A stretch of DNA of 64,000 bases from Excoecaria cochinchinensis (GCA_947683425.1 CANTUQ010000003.1:186001-250000), one strand, 5' to 3'; counted from the first letter of the stretch, positions 1-11,440 are shown. The notes: generated by a model from the letters alone, not told the origin. Program-made: numbers and translations.

Positions 1-1549
1 TTCGGCTTTATTCTTGAGGCGGTTCAAGTGGAGATTTGATTCGGATGGGGCTTTGGTTGCCCAATTGAGAGTGAAGCCGACTTTGAGACAGTCAATTTTG
101 GATGCTCAGAAGGATGATGCTAGATTGCAACGGGTTTTACGAGAGGTTAGCAGGGTAAGTAGTCTGAGTTCTCGATTTTAAATGTGGTGCTCATGTATAG
201 AAAACGTTTGTGTGTGCCCGAGAGTGATGAGTTAAGGAAGAAGATTTTGAATGAGGCACATACTACGGTCTTCACTATGCATCCAGGTAGTAAGAAGATG
301 TATCGGGACATGAAGCAGTTCTTCTAGTGGTCAGATATGAAGAGAGACATTGTGGAATTTATGGCAAGGTGTCTGACTTATCAGCAGGTAAAGGCTGAGC
401 ATCAAGTTCCTTCAGGATTGCTCACTCCTTTATCCGTTCCTATATGGAAATGGGATGATATTACCATGGATTTTGTATCGGGTTTGCCAGTGACTCAGCG
501 AAAGCATGATTTCATTTGGGTTATTGTGGATCGGCTTACCAAGTCAGCTCATTTTCTACCTGTAAGAGTGGACTACTCGATGGATAAGTTGGCCAGTGCG
601 TATATGGATGAGGTGGTTCGACTACATGGTGTGCCATTGTCCATAGTGTCAGATCGGGATCCAAGGTTCACATCTAAGATTTGGAAGGAATTATAGAGAG
701 CTTTGGGTACTAAGTTAAATTTTAGCACAGCATTTCATCCTCAGACAGATGGTCAGTCCGAGCGGGTTATCCAGATTTTAGAGGATATGCTTTGAGCTTG
801 TGCTTTGGACTTTTCTGGCAGTTGGGAGAAGTATGTGCGACTTATGGAGTTTACCTACAACAACAGCTTTCAGTCGAGCATTGGAATGTCACCGTTTGAA
901 GCTTTGTATAGTCGACCGTGTAGGACTCCGATTTGTTGGACAGAGTTGACCGAGTGATCTTTTATTGGGCCAGAGATGATTAGGGATACCGAAGAGAAGA
1001 TCAGAGTTGTGCAGCGAAATCTGAAGGTGGCTAAGGATAGACAGAGATCTTACGCTAAACTGAAGAGAAAGGATATTCAGTTTGAGGTCGGGGACAAAGT
1101 TTTTTTGAAGGTTTCACCTTGGAGGAAAGTATTTTGGTTTGGCAAGAAAGGTAAACTTAGTCCTCGATTCATTAGGCCTTTCGAGGTTTTGGAGAGAGTT
1201 GGTCTTGTAGCCTATAAATTGGCTTTACCGATGGAGTTGGCTAAGATGCATGATGTTTTCCATGTCTCCATGCTTCATCGGTATAGATCAGATCTGTCGC
1301 ATGTGTTGTCCGTTCAGGATGTTCGAATTCAGTCGGGTTATTCATATAATGAGGAGCCGAAAGCCATTATAGCTCGGGAAGTGAGACAGTTGAGAAGCAA
1401 GCAAGTTCCTCTAGTCAAGGTTCTTTGGCAACATCATGGAGTCGAGGAAGCGACTTGGGAACCAAAGGCGACGATAAGGATTCAATATCCACAGTTGTTC
1501 AGTTCAGATGAGAATTTCGAGGATGAAATTCTTGTTAGTAGGGGAGAGT
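1..1549 (+). pseudogene. Chromovirus 1 pol, 3' part: RNase H tail, integrase, chromodomain (Tekay/Del-like Ty3/gypsy)
   Basis: This is the 3' end of a Ty3/gypsy polyprotein that enters from the left window edge. The core integrase is read at 337-696 (IVDRLTKSAHFLPVRVDY, then VSDRDPRFTS with the second catalytic Asp), and the catalytic Glu follows in QSERVIQ near 760. The integrase C-terminal region and a chromodomain-like end (VLWQHHGVEEATWEP) lie at 976-1500. The terminal chromodomain places the element in the chromoviruses, and the long LTR and sequence style fit the Tekay/Del clade. It is broken: premature stops occur near 318, 694, 795 and 955, several explained by C-to-T or G-to-A transitions when compared with the related copy at 49012-52957. 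It ends at the polypurine tract next to the 3' LTR. The family assignment is firm; the clade is an inference. Confidence 0.9.
1536..1549 (+). other. Polypurine tract of chromovirus 1
   Basis: The purine run agtaggggagag sits immediately upstream of the 3' LTR and is identical at 52945-52957 in chromovirus 2. Such tracts prime plus-strand DNA synthesis. The position and the conservation between copies support the call. Confidence 0.75.
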
Positions 1550-1856
1550 TATCACGCCTTGTTCTCCCCCTAGTAGTTTGAGCCATGTGTATGTGTGCAT
1601 GTGTGAGAGTTTTGGCATATGTTAAGGGCATTTTGGGTAATATGCATGTTTTATGGGCTTTAATATAGTGTGGGTGCATGTATTATATTAGGATATGAGT
1701 ATTTGGGTCTTGTTAGTGTGTGCATGCTCATAAGGGAGCAGTGTGCGAATTAGTGAGGGTTAGTCTTGTGTGTGGTATCTTGCATGAGTGTAGGGTGTGA
1801 GTGATCAAGATCCACCAATCCTAGGGTGACATGTGGTTATTGTTTTAGGGAGGAGG

Positions 1857-1864
1857 TATAAATA
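1857..1864 (+). promoter_or_regulatory. TATA box of chromovirus 1 LTR
   Basis: TATAAATA lies about 300 bp into the LTR and is followed about 60 bp later by a pyrimidine-rich leader. This is the usual U3/R arrangement for plant gypsy LTRs. Confidence 0.7.
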
Positions 1865-2599
1865 GAAGGAGAGAGAAAAAGGGGACAGCCATTTACTGCC
1901 GCTTTCCCGTTTCCCTCCTCTTCTTTTTATTTCTTCTTCCTCGTTTCCTCCTCAAGTGTGCCCTAAGCTTGGATCTAAGTGGTTTTGGTGGAAATTGATC
2001 ATCTCCTAAGCTTTATTGGTAAGTCTTTAGTGGGTTTTCTCTTCTTCTTCATGTTCTCTTTTGATTTGATTGCATGTGTTCTCAACTTAAGATTTTTGTT
2101 TTTGTATGATTCTTGGGTATTCTGGGTTTAGAAGCACCTACTCGAGATCCCAAGGGGAAAGAGAAGGCAAGTGGGAGCAGAGCTTGCCACTAGGAGCATA
2201 GGAGTTTTCAGGTTTGGGAATTTATTTGAATTTGTGGATTTTTATGATTTGGTATAGTAGAGTGAATTTCTGGAATTTTGAGGTTTGATGAGGCTCATTT
2301 TAGTGCTAATATTATGGTTTTGGTTTGATTTAAGTTGTGATACATGAATAATGAATTATTGGAAAAATTTCTAAGTTTGATGAAATTTGCTGAAATTTTC
2401 TGGGTTTATTGTTTTTGAGAGGTTTGATGAAGTTAATTCATGATTTTGATTGTGTTAATTGTTGTAAATGATGTGTTTTATGTTGTTTATGATGATGGGA
2501 AGGTTGATTTGAGGTAAGATGAATTTTGGGTTGATTTGTGTTTTAGATTAGAGTTTTGGGTGTTTTGGAAGTGTGGAATTCTGCAAATTTTCGTGTAAG

Positions 2600-2990
2600 A
2601 GCTGGAAATCACGACTCTGTCGCGAGTGTGACACTGTCATGAGGTCGTGACAGAGCTCAGTGAATTCAGCCCTTGCGCGTGACCGAGAGGATTTTGGCTG
2701 CCGAGCGGAATTGGGTTGCCGAGCGGCCATAGTGAGATCTCTCTGTTGCGAGCGCAACAGAGCGCTCGGCTACCGAGCGATTTTGGGCAGTCCCCTATCG
2801 TGAGAGCACGCCTGTGCACTAGCATGACAGCTTTCATTGGCCGCTCACTTTCGCGAGCGTGACGACCGTGGCGAGTGCAACAGTGAGATGAGTTTTTCTC
2901 TACACCCGAGCGTAACGAATGCCGCGATCGCGACCTGGGGCCAGTTTTTCCTCTGTCGCGAACGTGACACCCTGGCTTCAATTTGAGTTT
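2600..2990. repeat. GC-rich block of short inverted repeats in chromovirus 1 LTR
   Basis: Variants of GTCGCGAGCGTGAC and of GCCGAGCG recur about ten times in both orientations. The surrounding LTR is AT-rich. The corresponding part of the LTR at 52958-55722 has an unrelated motif (CACGAGTCGTG) instead. Function unknown. Confidence 0.75.
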
Positions 2991-4075
2991 TCTTTTTGTG
3001 ATTTTCGATGTTTAATTTTCGAACATGTGATGCTTTTAGGATTATACTTGGACTATTTTATGAAGTATACGAGTATAATTGGATGTATTATGCATGGTTA
3101 ATTATGTGAATTCTATAAATGTGATTTGATGGATTATGCATGACCTGCTAGAGTTAAATAAGTGGATAGTTAGGCATGCCTAATAGAGTTCAGTAGCTGC
3201 AGCCCTCAGTTCTGTTCTGGACCCTAATCAGGTCCCTGTTTGGTTTCTCGCGAACCTCAATGTGTTTGGATCTTGTTTAAGATCCCCCTTGTAAAATGTT
3301 TTGAAATGAGAAAATGTGATATTGCTTTTCGATTCGTACTCATAAGGTACCGCCATGCGTTCACTCGTTATCCACTACTGTGAATCAGTAGGTGTTGTGT
3401 TTTTTTCTATTATGCTTATGAGAATGTGAATTTGAATGACTATGGTTATAAGTATGTGAATCTGAATGACTCTATTTATGAGCAAATGAATCAGTTAACA
3501 TATGAATGTGATTATGAACCTTTGAAAGCTTATGAACGTGATTCATTTATGATTATATCTTATATGATATTCATCTTATGCCTTTATGTATGTGTTTGCC
3601 TCGATGACCATTGTGAATGGCTGTCCATATTATTATTACTTGTTTCCCCACTAAGCGTTATCACTTAGAACGGGTGTTTCATCCGTGTAGGTGCGGAAGG
3701 TGTATAGCTTTTGGGAGAGTCGCCGCAAGTCAAGCCAACATAGTGGGATTGTTGATAGCACTTAGCTTCTTTTTGTATTACGATTCTTTTTGTAATAGTG
3801 AACTCTCATTGTATTTAGTCTTTTGTTCATCTTCCGCTTTGTAACTCTAAAAGATGTAATTATTTTTGTAATATCAGAACAGTTGTATTGAATCTTATTA
3901 TTCCATCTATGAATGATCAGTTTGGTTTTAAAGTTTTAATTTTCGTTGTATAGATGTATGTTTATATTATGTGAATGAATGTTATTGTATCATTTTGCTT
4001 GGTGACGCCTCTTCTCATATGGGTTCTCACTTCCTTGCGGATGGGTTCTCCTACGTATGGGAAGGGGGTGTTACA

Positions 4076-4230
4076 TAGGGCGATTGGAAATCTTGGAAGA
4101 AGTAGAAGCTTTGATTGCTGGAATTGGCTGGACAGAGTTTTTCAAGAAAGACGAGAGGGTGTATCTTGATTTAACTCGAGATTTTATTTCCACTGTCAAT
4201 TGCAGAGTGGATAAAGATGATATGGAAAAC
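4076..4230 (+). pseudogene. Fragment of a plant transposon protein (third-ORF-like)
   Basis: An open frame reads LEILEEVEALIAGIGWTEFF, similar in pattern to FLEALGMADEVDILMVGAGW in the Tat third ORF at 12600-12720. It is wedged between the 3' LTR of chromovirus 1 and the LTR start of Tat element B, and is cut at both ends. It is probably the remains of an older element into which the neighbours inserted. The similarity was judged by eye on a short stretch. Confidence 0.5.
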
Positions 4231-4235
4231 CTAGG

Positions 4236-4580
4236 TGTAGACACCGGGTCTCGAGGCAGTCCAGATCAGAGTTACCCGATGAAGAGATCAATGTCGATTT
4301 ACGAGTAAAGGGATGGAATTCGGAGGTTTTCGTCTTTCGGTCTCGTAAGGATTAAAATCTTTTTCTATAGCATGGAGTTTGGAAAGAGTTGGATAAATTT
4401 TACAGTATTTGGGTAAAAATGGGAGTTTTGCTTCAAAGGCGAGCATTCCGTCTGTGTAGGGACGCCCGTCCCTACTTGGGGAGATACCCGTCCCTAGGCG
4501 TAGTAGGGACGGACCCGTGGCAACCTAGGGACGCCCGTCCCTAGGATCGCGCCCCGTCCCTAGTCAGTCTCCCGTATTTG
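4236..4580 (+). mobile_element. Truncated 5' LTR of Tat element B
   Basis: The first 345 bp, starting TGTAGACACCGGGTCTCG, match 15519-15863 (the 3' LTR start) over the same length with about 14 mismatches counted by eye. After 4580 the two copies stop matching. Homology then continues with the internal leader of element B' rather than with LTR, so the rest of the LTR, including the TATA box and the U5 end, is deleted. The five bases before it are CTAGG. Confidence 0.85.
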
Positions 4581-5088
4581 ATCCTGGACAAACCCGGATA
4601 GTTCAACTGGTCACCTAATCAAAGGCTTTCATGCCCCGATAGGCCCAGGACGCCTTATTCGGATTGCCTAAATACATAATGATCATAACCCATCCGCCTG
4701 TGCATTAGTTAGGAGAGGTTATGCTGTCGGATTTCCACCGTGCACCATACGCGTTCATCGGGTCCCCAGATTGACCCATGGGCCAATCCCACCTAGGAAA
4801 GAGACTATGACCTCGTGTGCGGGAGTAATAAGGTTGGAAGGACCTATGTGCTTGCATGTGGCTTGTGAATGCTGCATAGCACGATCATGCATTATTTTTT
4901 TGCGCAATCATGCATCATCCTGACCCTCGTGTTTTTCAGCCATCATAGATTCGCCTAGGTGGACAAGAGGGTCCCGGGGACGGCTACGCAGGAATCCATT
5001 TTTCGAGTTACCAGAAAGGATAGAGTATCCGGACAGTTCTTCTGAGACCAGTTACGCCACTTCAGATCAATTTTCTGTACCCGAAGAA
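4581..5088 (+). other. Internal leader of Tat element B, primer site deleted
   Basis: This untranslated stretch matches the reverse complement of 46115-46950 in patches, for example the segments around CACCTAGGAAAGAGACTATG and GGAAGGACCTATGTG. No tRNA primer binding site remains: the copy in B' lies next to its LTR at 46992-47010, and the corresponding part is missing here. No other gene is seen. Confidence 0.7.
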
Positions 5089-8000
5089 ATGGCAAACTCA
5101 CCAAGAGGGGCAGAGGCCACCAGGGCAATGATAGCAGAGGAAGTGGGCCAAAGGTTGGATGAGTTTAAGAACCAGATGATGGCAATGATAGCTGCAATGG
5201 GTCAACAAGCAGCCCCGCAGAACCCACAGCCTCCTCCTGTGAGGAATAATGAAAGGGAAGAGGTCAGAGAGGACCCACAAGATGAAACGCGTCCGCCACT
5301 CGTGAACCTAAGAGCTACTATTTCGGGGGCACATAGGGGAAGACCTGTCCCGACGTTGGATGATGACTGGGAAGACGAGGAATATGAGGAGCGGGTGTCT
5401 GAGAAAGGGAAATCCCCTCAAATCGAAGACGCCATCTGGAGGAAGGTGGAAGAGAGAATTGAAGCTATGACGAGGATGTTGACAAAAGGCCAAGGAGTGA
5501 ATACTGAGGATAAAGAGTTAGAAGGAGAAGATCTAGTCCCAATGAACTTTAAGATGCCGGACGTGCCAAAGTTTGACGGTACTTCTGATCCCCTAGCACA
5601 TATAAAGCAGTACTCATTGGTGATGAAAGGCACCACTTTGACGAGGAAGCAGAAGATTGAGTACTTTTGCTTGAGCTTGACGGGCCCGGCAGTGGGTTGG
5701 TATCACAGGCTCAATCGCCGAACTAAGGAAGACTGGGACTTATTGACAGAAGAATTTTTGAGGTAATATGATTGCAGTACAAGAATGGAGGTAACCCTGA
5801 AGGACCTGGAACTGTTACAGCAAAGAGAAGGAGAGTCCTTCCATGAGTATCTAACCCGGTGGAGGAATCGGGTGATGGAAATGAAGAGGAAACCAGATAC
5901 CCAGGATCAAATACGATTATTCATTAAAAATGCGAGCCCATATTTGAGGAATGGATTAAGGATGAAAGGACTAAAAGATTGGGAGTCCCTGAAGGACATC
6001 GCCAGTGAGGCCGAGGGAGAGTACCTTGTTAGGAAAGCAGGAAATGAGAACTATCCTAAGAGAGGTAGTGGGAGCCAAGGGGCCGGCAGACCAACAAGTT
6101 CTGCTAGTGGTACAAGGAAGATTGCTGAGGTGTCAACTACAAACGCCACTCCGAGACATTTTTCCAATCTCGGGAGGTCCTTATCATGGGTACTAAGAAG
6201 ACTGATGAAAGAGAATAAGCTGCAACCCCTACCGCCCAGACCTACGAGAACTCAAGGCACGCCGGGACACAAAGACGATGAGTACTGTGCATATCATCAG
6301 CACACTGGATATGTAACAGATAACTGTAGGACTTTGAGGCATGCAATTCAGGATTTGATCGACTCAAAACAGATCACAGATCCAGAAAAGAGAGGGGGTC
6401 AAAAGAAAGCTGGGTACAATAACAGGCCTCCGCCAGTGAATATGATCGGGTCCAGTTTGCCCGAGAACTTTGTGCTGAAGGAATTATACGGCAACGATAT
6501 CCACACTGCTGTCACGAGCCTCTATGAGGGGAGTGAAGAAGGGCTTCCTGCTGCAGTGATCGATTGCTGGTCCACTGATGATAGTGGAACTGAAAGTGAT
6601 AATTTAGAAACATTTTCCGACCTTTGCGGTTCGGAAGAGGAAGGAGAAGAACCAAAAAGGAAAGAAGTGGGGGCTATGACCCGGAGTGGAAGGGTAGCCC
6701 CGGAAGTAGAGAAGCCACAAGAGCCGATTGAGGACAGAAGGGGAAAGGAGCCAGAGGAAGATCCAATTGTCAAGCAACTGAAAAATACGTCGGCTCAGGT
6801 TTCCATATGGGATCTTTTGAGACAGTCGCCATCACATAGGCAGAAGGTGGTGGAGGCTTTATGCGAAGCAACCGTGGCTACGACCATTTCACCTATGGAA
6901 CTTCTTGAGGTAGTAAAAGGAGGATCGGGAGAAAATGTTGTTTTTACCAGCGCGGATCTGCCGGCAGAAGGTCGCAACCATAATCGCCCTCTGTACATAA
7001 GGGCGCAGATTAACCAAAAGCATACCGTCTGTGTGACGGTGGATGATGGTTCTTCCATAAATGTATGCCCATAGGTAGCAATAGCAGCTTTTGGGGTAAC
7101 AGAGGATATGTTGGCAAAATCTGATCTTACCATCACGGCATATGACAACTCGCGTAGGCATGCTTCGGGAACCTTCACAGCAGTGGTGAAAATGGGACCG
7201 ATAGAGTCAGAAGTAGAGTTTGTGGTGTTGCCCATACCCGCCAATTTCTCAGCTTTGCTAGGCCAACCATGGTTTCATAGATTGGGAGGAGTCCCCTCTA
7301 CACTGCATCAGATGGTAAAGATACCTTACGAGGGCCAGATCGTGACTATAAAAGCTGCACAAGAGAATTAGGTTTCAGTGCTAGAGATAGCCAGGCAGCC
7401 GTTTAATGGGTTTCATGTCACCATGATAGGCAAAGAGGAGCAGAAGGAAGAAAGCCCCCAGGTATTGAATATGATGAAGAAAATGTCATTCCTCCCTGGT
7501 GCAGGGCTGGGCAAGAATTCTCAAGGGATACCGACAGCCGTTACCACTAAGGGTCAAAAGGACAGGAGGGGTCTTGGATATACAGGTGCTATAAAGAGGG
7601 GCGAGAAGTCGAAAATGGAAGTTTCCCATATTCGGAAGACCTTTGTGCCAGCGACCGCAGCATTTGCCTATGCAGGAGAAAATGAACCGCAATGGTTGGA
7701 TGGAAGAATTGTGCCAGGGTTCGAGGTTTTTAATGATGTCTATGATTGGGGCATTGGATTAATCAAGCCAGCAGAGGGTTTTTGGGATGAAGAAATCATG
7801 ACCAGTAGGACAATTTGGGACCGCGAGACGTCGGAAGAAATAATTACTGAAAAGATGATAACCACCCAGCTGAAAGGAAAGGCCAAGATAGAGGAAGCTG
7901 TGCGGAAGATGGATGAGGAGACTCCAAAGGGCCAATATGATGCGGAAACGTCGACTGCGGCAGATACACTAGCAGAGGAGGAAGAGGAAGATAGTTTAGA

Positions 8001-8739
8001 TTTTCTTTTTGCTCCAGAACTTTTCAATGATGTCAATGACAATTTCAATCTTATTAATAAATTGAATGGTTTTGCTTACTTGTGTGATGTTTCTGATGAT
8101 TTCACTATGCATGATCATGATCATTATCCTTCCATATTTGATATTGATTCAACTAATGCTACTCCATTCAATCTTGGAACCCTAGACAATCCAAAAGAAA
8201 TTTTGAAAGCATCAAATATAACTCCTGAAGAGCGAGAAAAATTTGAGAGAATCTTAAAAAAATATGAAAAAGTCTTTGCCTGGACCTACGAAGATATGCC
8301 AGGAATCGATCGGAAAGTCGCAGAGCATGCTATCCCCACCTATCCAGACCATAAACCTGTTAAGCAGAAGTTAAGAAGGCTTAGGCCGGAATGGGCGGAG
8401 AAAGTGAAAGTAGAGATTCACCAGCAAATCAAAGCCAAGTTTCTAGTCGAGGTGCAATACCCAACATGGTTGGCCAATGTTGTCCCTGTAGCCAAGAAGA
8501 ATGGCAAACTAAGAGTATGTGTGGATTATCAGGATCTGAATAAGGCCTGTCCAAAAGATGATTTTCCATTGCCTCATATAGACATACTAATAGACAGCGC
8601 CGCTGCTTATGAGATGTATAGCTTCAGAGATGGTTACGCGGGCTACAATCAAATTCTGAATGAAATAATTGATCGGATCAAGACGGCCTTCATCACAGAG
8701 TGGGGGACTTACGCTTATCGCGTGATGCCTTTTGGATAA
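5089..8739 (+). pseudogene. Tat element B gag-protease-G-patch-reverse transcriptase (5' half)
   Basis: One reading frame, interrupted by stops at 5764, 7072 and 7369, starts at ATG 5089 (MANSPRGAEATRAM). In order it carries: an N-terminal acidic region; a retrotransposon gag domain (FKMPDVPKFDGTSDPLAH, about residue 152 on); a degenerate zinc knuckle (CAYHQHTGYVTDNC, about 6286); a retropepsin-like active site (VDDGSSINVCP, about 7040); a G-patch-like motif (LPGAGLGKNSQGIP, about 7490); and the N-terminal half of RT (VCVDYQDLNKACPKDDFPLP, then VMPFG). Gag packages RNA, protease matures the polyprotein and RT copies it. At 8737-8743 the frame jumps straight to the integrase zinc region, so the YVDD box, the rest of RT and both RNase H domains are missing. 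Compared with B', about 1.7 kb is gone. Confidence 0.93.
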
Positions 8740-9700
8740 AGATTGCTCAAAATATGTGAAGCAGTACCAACTATGCCAGCAATATGCAGACTTAAGGCAT
8801 TTGCCAGTGTCAGAGCTACACAGCCTAACGTCACCTTGGCCATTCGCTGCTTGGGGAATAGACATTATTGGAGAAATCCACCCTACGGCATCCAACGGAC
8901 ACAGATATATAATAGTCGCAATCGACTATTTTACAAAATGGGTGGAAGCGGAGTCCTTTAAGAAGATCGACGCAAGAGACATGGCTAAGTTCATTGAAAG
9001 AAATCTAATATGCAGATATGGCCTCCCACATCACATAGTGTCTGATAACGGGATGCAATTCATGGGGGAAACTAGAAAACTTCTTGAGAAGAACGGGATT
9101 GAGCACCACAAATCCTCCCCCTATCGACCACAAGCTAACGGGGCAGTAGAGGCCGCCAATAAGAATGTGAAGAGAATCCTAGCCAAGATGGTCCAAACCT
9201 ACAAAGACTGGGCAGAGAAGCTTCCCTTTGCATTGTGGGGTTACAGAACGACGGTGAGGACATCTACAGGCGTTACTCCGTATTCTTTGGTTTATGGAAC
9301 AGAGGCAGTGCTGCCGGTTGAGGTAGAGCTTAAATCACTGAGAGTAGTCATGGAAGCTCAGATTCCGGAAGCCGAATGGATGCAAGAGAGGTTACAACAT
9401 TTGAACTTATTAGATTAAAGCAGGATGAAAGCTTACTATCATAATCAGATTTATCAGAAAAGGCTGGCCAGATCATTTGGAAAAAAGGTGAAAAAGCATC
9501 CGCTGAAGGAGGGGGATTTGGTGTTCAAACAGATGAGACAAAGAGTGCCAGATATCAGAGGAAAATTCAGACCAACTTGGGAAGGGCCATATATCCTCAA
9601 GAAGCTGTTATCCAAAGGAGCTGCAATTTTGTCGGATAGCAATGGCAATGAATTCAAAGAGCCGGTCAATATTAATAGACTCAAAAGGTTCCATGGCTAA
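8740..9700 (+). pseudogene. Tat element B integrase
   Basis: After the deletion junction the protein reads CSKYVKQYQLCQQ (Cys pair of the HHCC zinc domain), then the catalytic core: GIDIIG with the first Asp, VSDNGMQF with the second, and GAVEAANKNV with the Glu. The C-terminal domain follows (HPLKEGDLVFKQMR and FRPTWEGPYILKK). A stop at 9416 separates the last 91 residues (9425-9700). All three catalytic residues are intact, but the frame differs from the RT part upstream. Integrase would insert the cDNA into the genome; this copy cannot be made as part of a working polyprotein. Confidence 0.93.
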
Positions 9701-10087
9701 AGACCAAAATCAAAAGAAGAGAATGAAAGCCCCGCGGGTCGAAAACCGAAAAAAGGCGGCCCTGCTAAAATCGGGCGCCTCGTCAGGGTGAAAACGGAAA
9801 AAAGGCATCCTGGGCAAAAATTAGAGGCTTGAGAGAAAATATCCAATCATGAAAACACGAGAGGGCTGATTGGAGACAGGAGTTTGATGCTGTCAAGATT
9901 TAGTTCCATGAATGAATGTAGTCTTGCATAATTGATTTAATGTCCAAAAAAGCGATCATGTATGCTGAAGTCATACTAAAATGTACACAAATTTGTGAAA
10001 TGAAATAAGTTTGATTTATTCATTTACATTATTGTCGAATTCTACTTTAAAAAGAAACATGCTGCTCAAAATGCATGTAAAGCTAAA
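9701..10087 (+). other. Conserved non-coding spacer downstream of integrase
   Basis: No gene is seen. Positions 9730-9850 hold two successive A-rich units built on GAAAACGGAAAAAAGGC flanked by short arms that can pair (CAGG/CCTG). The reverse complement of 39590-39775 in B' is nearly the same, so this non-coding block is better conserved than much of the coding DNA. It lies at the 3' ends of both pol and the antisense gene. Confidence 0.65.
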
Positions 10088-11440
10088 CTATGCCCTACTA
10101 CTACCCTCGCTGGCTAAATGCCTCAGTCGTCGGGTTCGGTTATCAGCTGCCGGGCTAAGTATCCATCTCTTGTACGCCTTGGTAGAGATAGTAGAATGGC
10201 TCCCAAACAAAGGTATGACGGTTTTCAATGGAAGTCGGCTCAAAAGCTCATGATAGCGGGAGGCAAAGGCCGCAAAAAGGACTCCACCTCGAAAGGATAG
10301 AGGGAGTCTCACCACATCCTGAGTTACTCCGAGTTGACGGGAACAACGAGCTGTGATGTAGAAAGTCGCCTCACGGAGCCCGCATAAGGGAACACATCCT
10401 GAAGACCCATCAATAACTGCACCGGACAAGGGAAGCCAAGCGTGCGTAAAGCTAATATCATTGTCAGATATCTCACTGAATCTGGTAATGCACTCATCAG
10501 GAGTCCCAGGTAAATACAGATAACATCGAGGGAGGAAACACTTCGCAGAGTAACGATTGATGACTCTAGGAGGAGGCTCTGACAAAAGCTTTAATTTCTC
10601 CTGCAACCAAATCTGATAGGGGAAACAAAGAAAGACAAAGAAAATAAAAGCCAGAGAGAATAAAATAAAAGGCAAAGATAAGCCGCTGGAGTAAGTTGGA
10701 TTTACTTCAGGCAAAAATTAGGCATAGGGCTGTGTAAAAATCCGAAAGGACACACTTCCCGCTAAGAAAAGCTAGTGTGAAAATCCACAAGGGATGCACT
10801 ACCTTTTCAAACAATGACGTACCTGGAGTAATAAGGGGCTCCCAGAGAATGAAGTGGTAGACCCGACATGAACAGAGTCCAAACCCAAGATAGTCTCAGC
10901 TAGAATGAGGGGGAAAGGTGTGAGCCCGTGATGAAAGTCATCCAGAATTCCAAATAGACGAGGGTCTCCGAGCAGCTCCTCTGAGGTCGCGACTAGATAC
11001 TTCATCAGGCAGAAGAGGAAGATGACACTTACGCTCTATGAGGGGATGTTGAAGAATTCATCCATTGCTTCAATCAGAGGTTCTAAAGAAAATACTGAGC
11101 CCTGAGGAACTAGACGAGAAGCGTCAGAAGGAGCTAAGGAGAAGGCAATATCCCGGATTTGGATCAAACCGCAGCGAGGTACGCAAGGCAAAGCACCAGG
11201 TGGATACCAACTTCCAATGATAGCAGCAAATTCTTCGGGCAAGGGGCATATTTCCTGATAGGTGAACTTGAAGACATGAAAACGAGGATCCCAGAAGTGG
11301 GTTGCAGTTAAAAGAAGGGTATAGTCTACCTTGACTCTCCGTATAAACCTCAGTCCAGAAAGGGGGGCAAGAGTACTGTGTTCCAAAATTTGAGCATCAT
11401 CTAAGACACAGTGCATCTTGGAAAGGAAAGGAGAATTCAT
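10088..11440 (-). pseudogene. Antisense spliced gene of Tat element B (DUF7745/plant-mobile-domain-like)
   Basis: Two exons on the minus strand. Exon 1 is 11440-10823 (206 codons, phase 0), with one premature TAG at 11038-11036. The intron is 10822-10613 (donor CAG/GTACGT, acceptor CCCTATCAG/AT). Exon 2 is 10612-10088 (175 codons with stop). Exon 1 contains TATHFWDPRFHVFKF and PLPEEFAAIIGSW, a pattern I associate with plant DUF7745/plant-mobile-domain proteins carried in antisense by Tat-type elements. Exon 2 contains GCVPLCGLREATFYI. Exon 2 and the 3' end of the intron recur in B' at 38741-39385 with the same splice site and the same 525-bp length. Function is unknown. The domain name rests on memory of the pattern, not on a search. 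Confidence 0.8.

Larger units (their letters stand above)
1550..4075 (+). mobile_element. 3' LTR of chromovirus 1 (about 2.5 kb)
   Basis: The LTR starts right after the polypurine tract with TATCACGCC (the matching copy at 52958 has TGTCACACC, so the terminal TG has become TA) and ends GGGGGTGTTACA at 4075. A TATA box lies at 1857-1864, a GC-rich inverted-repeat block at 2600-2990 and a hairpin-forming box at 3645-3670. It aligns by eye over its length with the LTR at 52958-55722, apart from the GC-rich block, which is different. The 5' LTR is outside the window, so no target duplication could be checked; the five bases to the right are TAGGG. Confidence 0.85.

Noticed and set aside
10799..11005. 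Separate 68-aa minus-strand gene MKYLVATSEELL
   Set aside because: It is in the same frame as the exon at 11440-11036, separated by a single TAG; treated as one exon of the antisense gene. A 26-base intron there would be too short.
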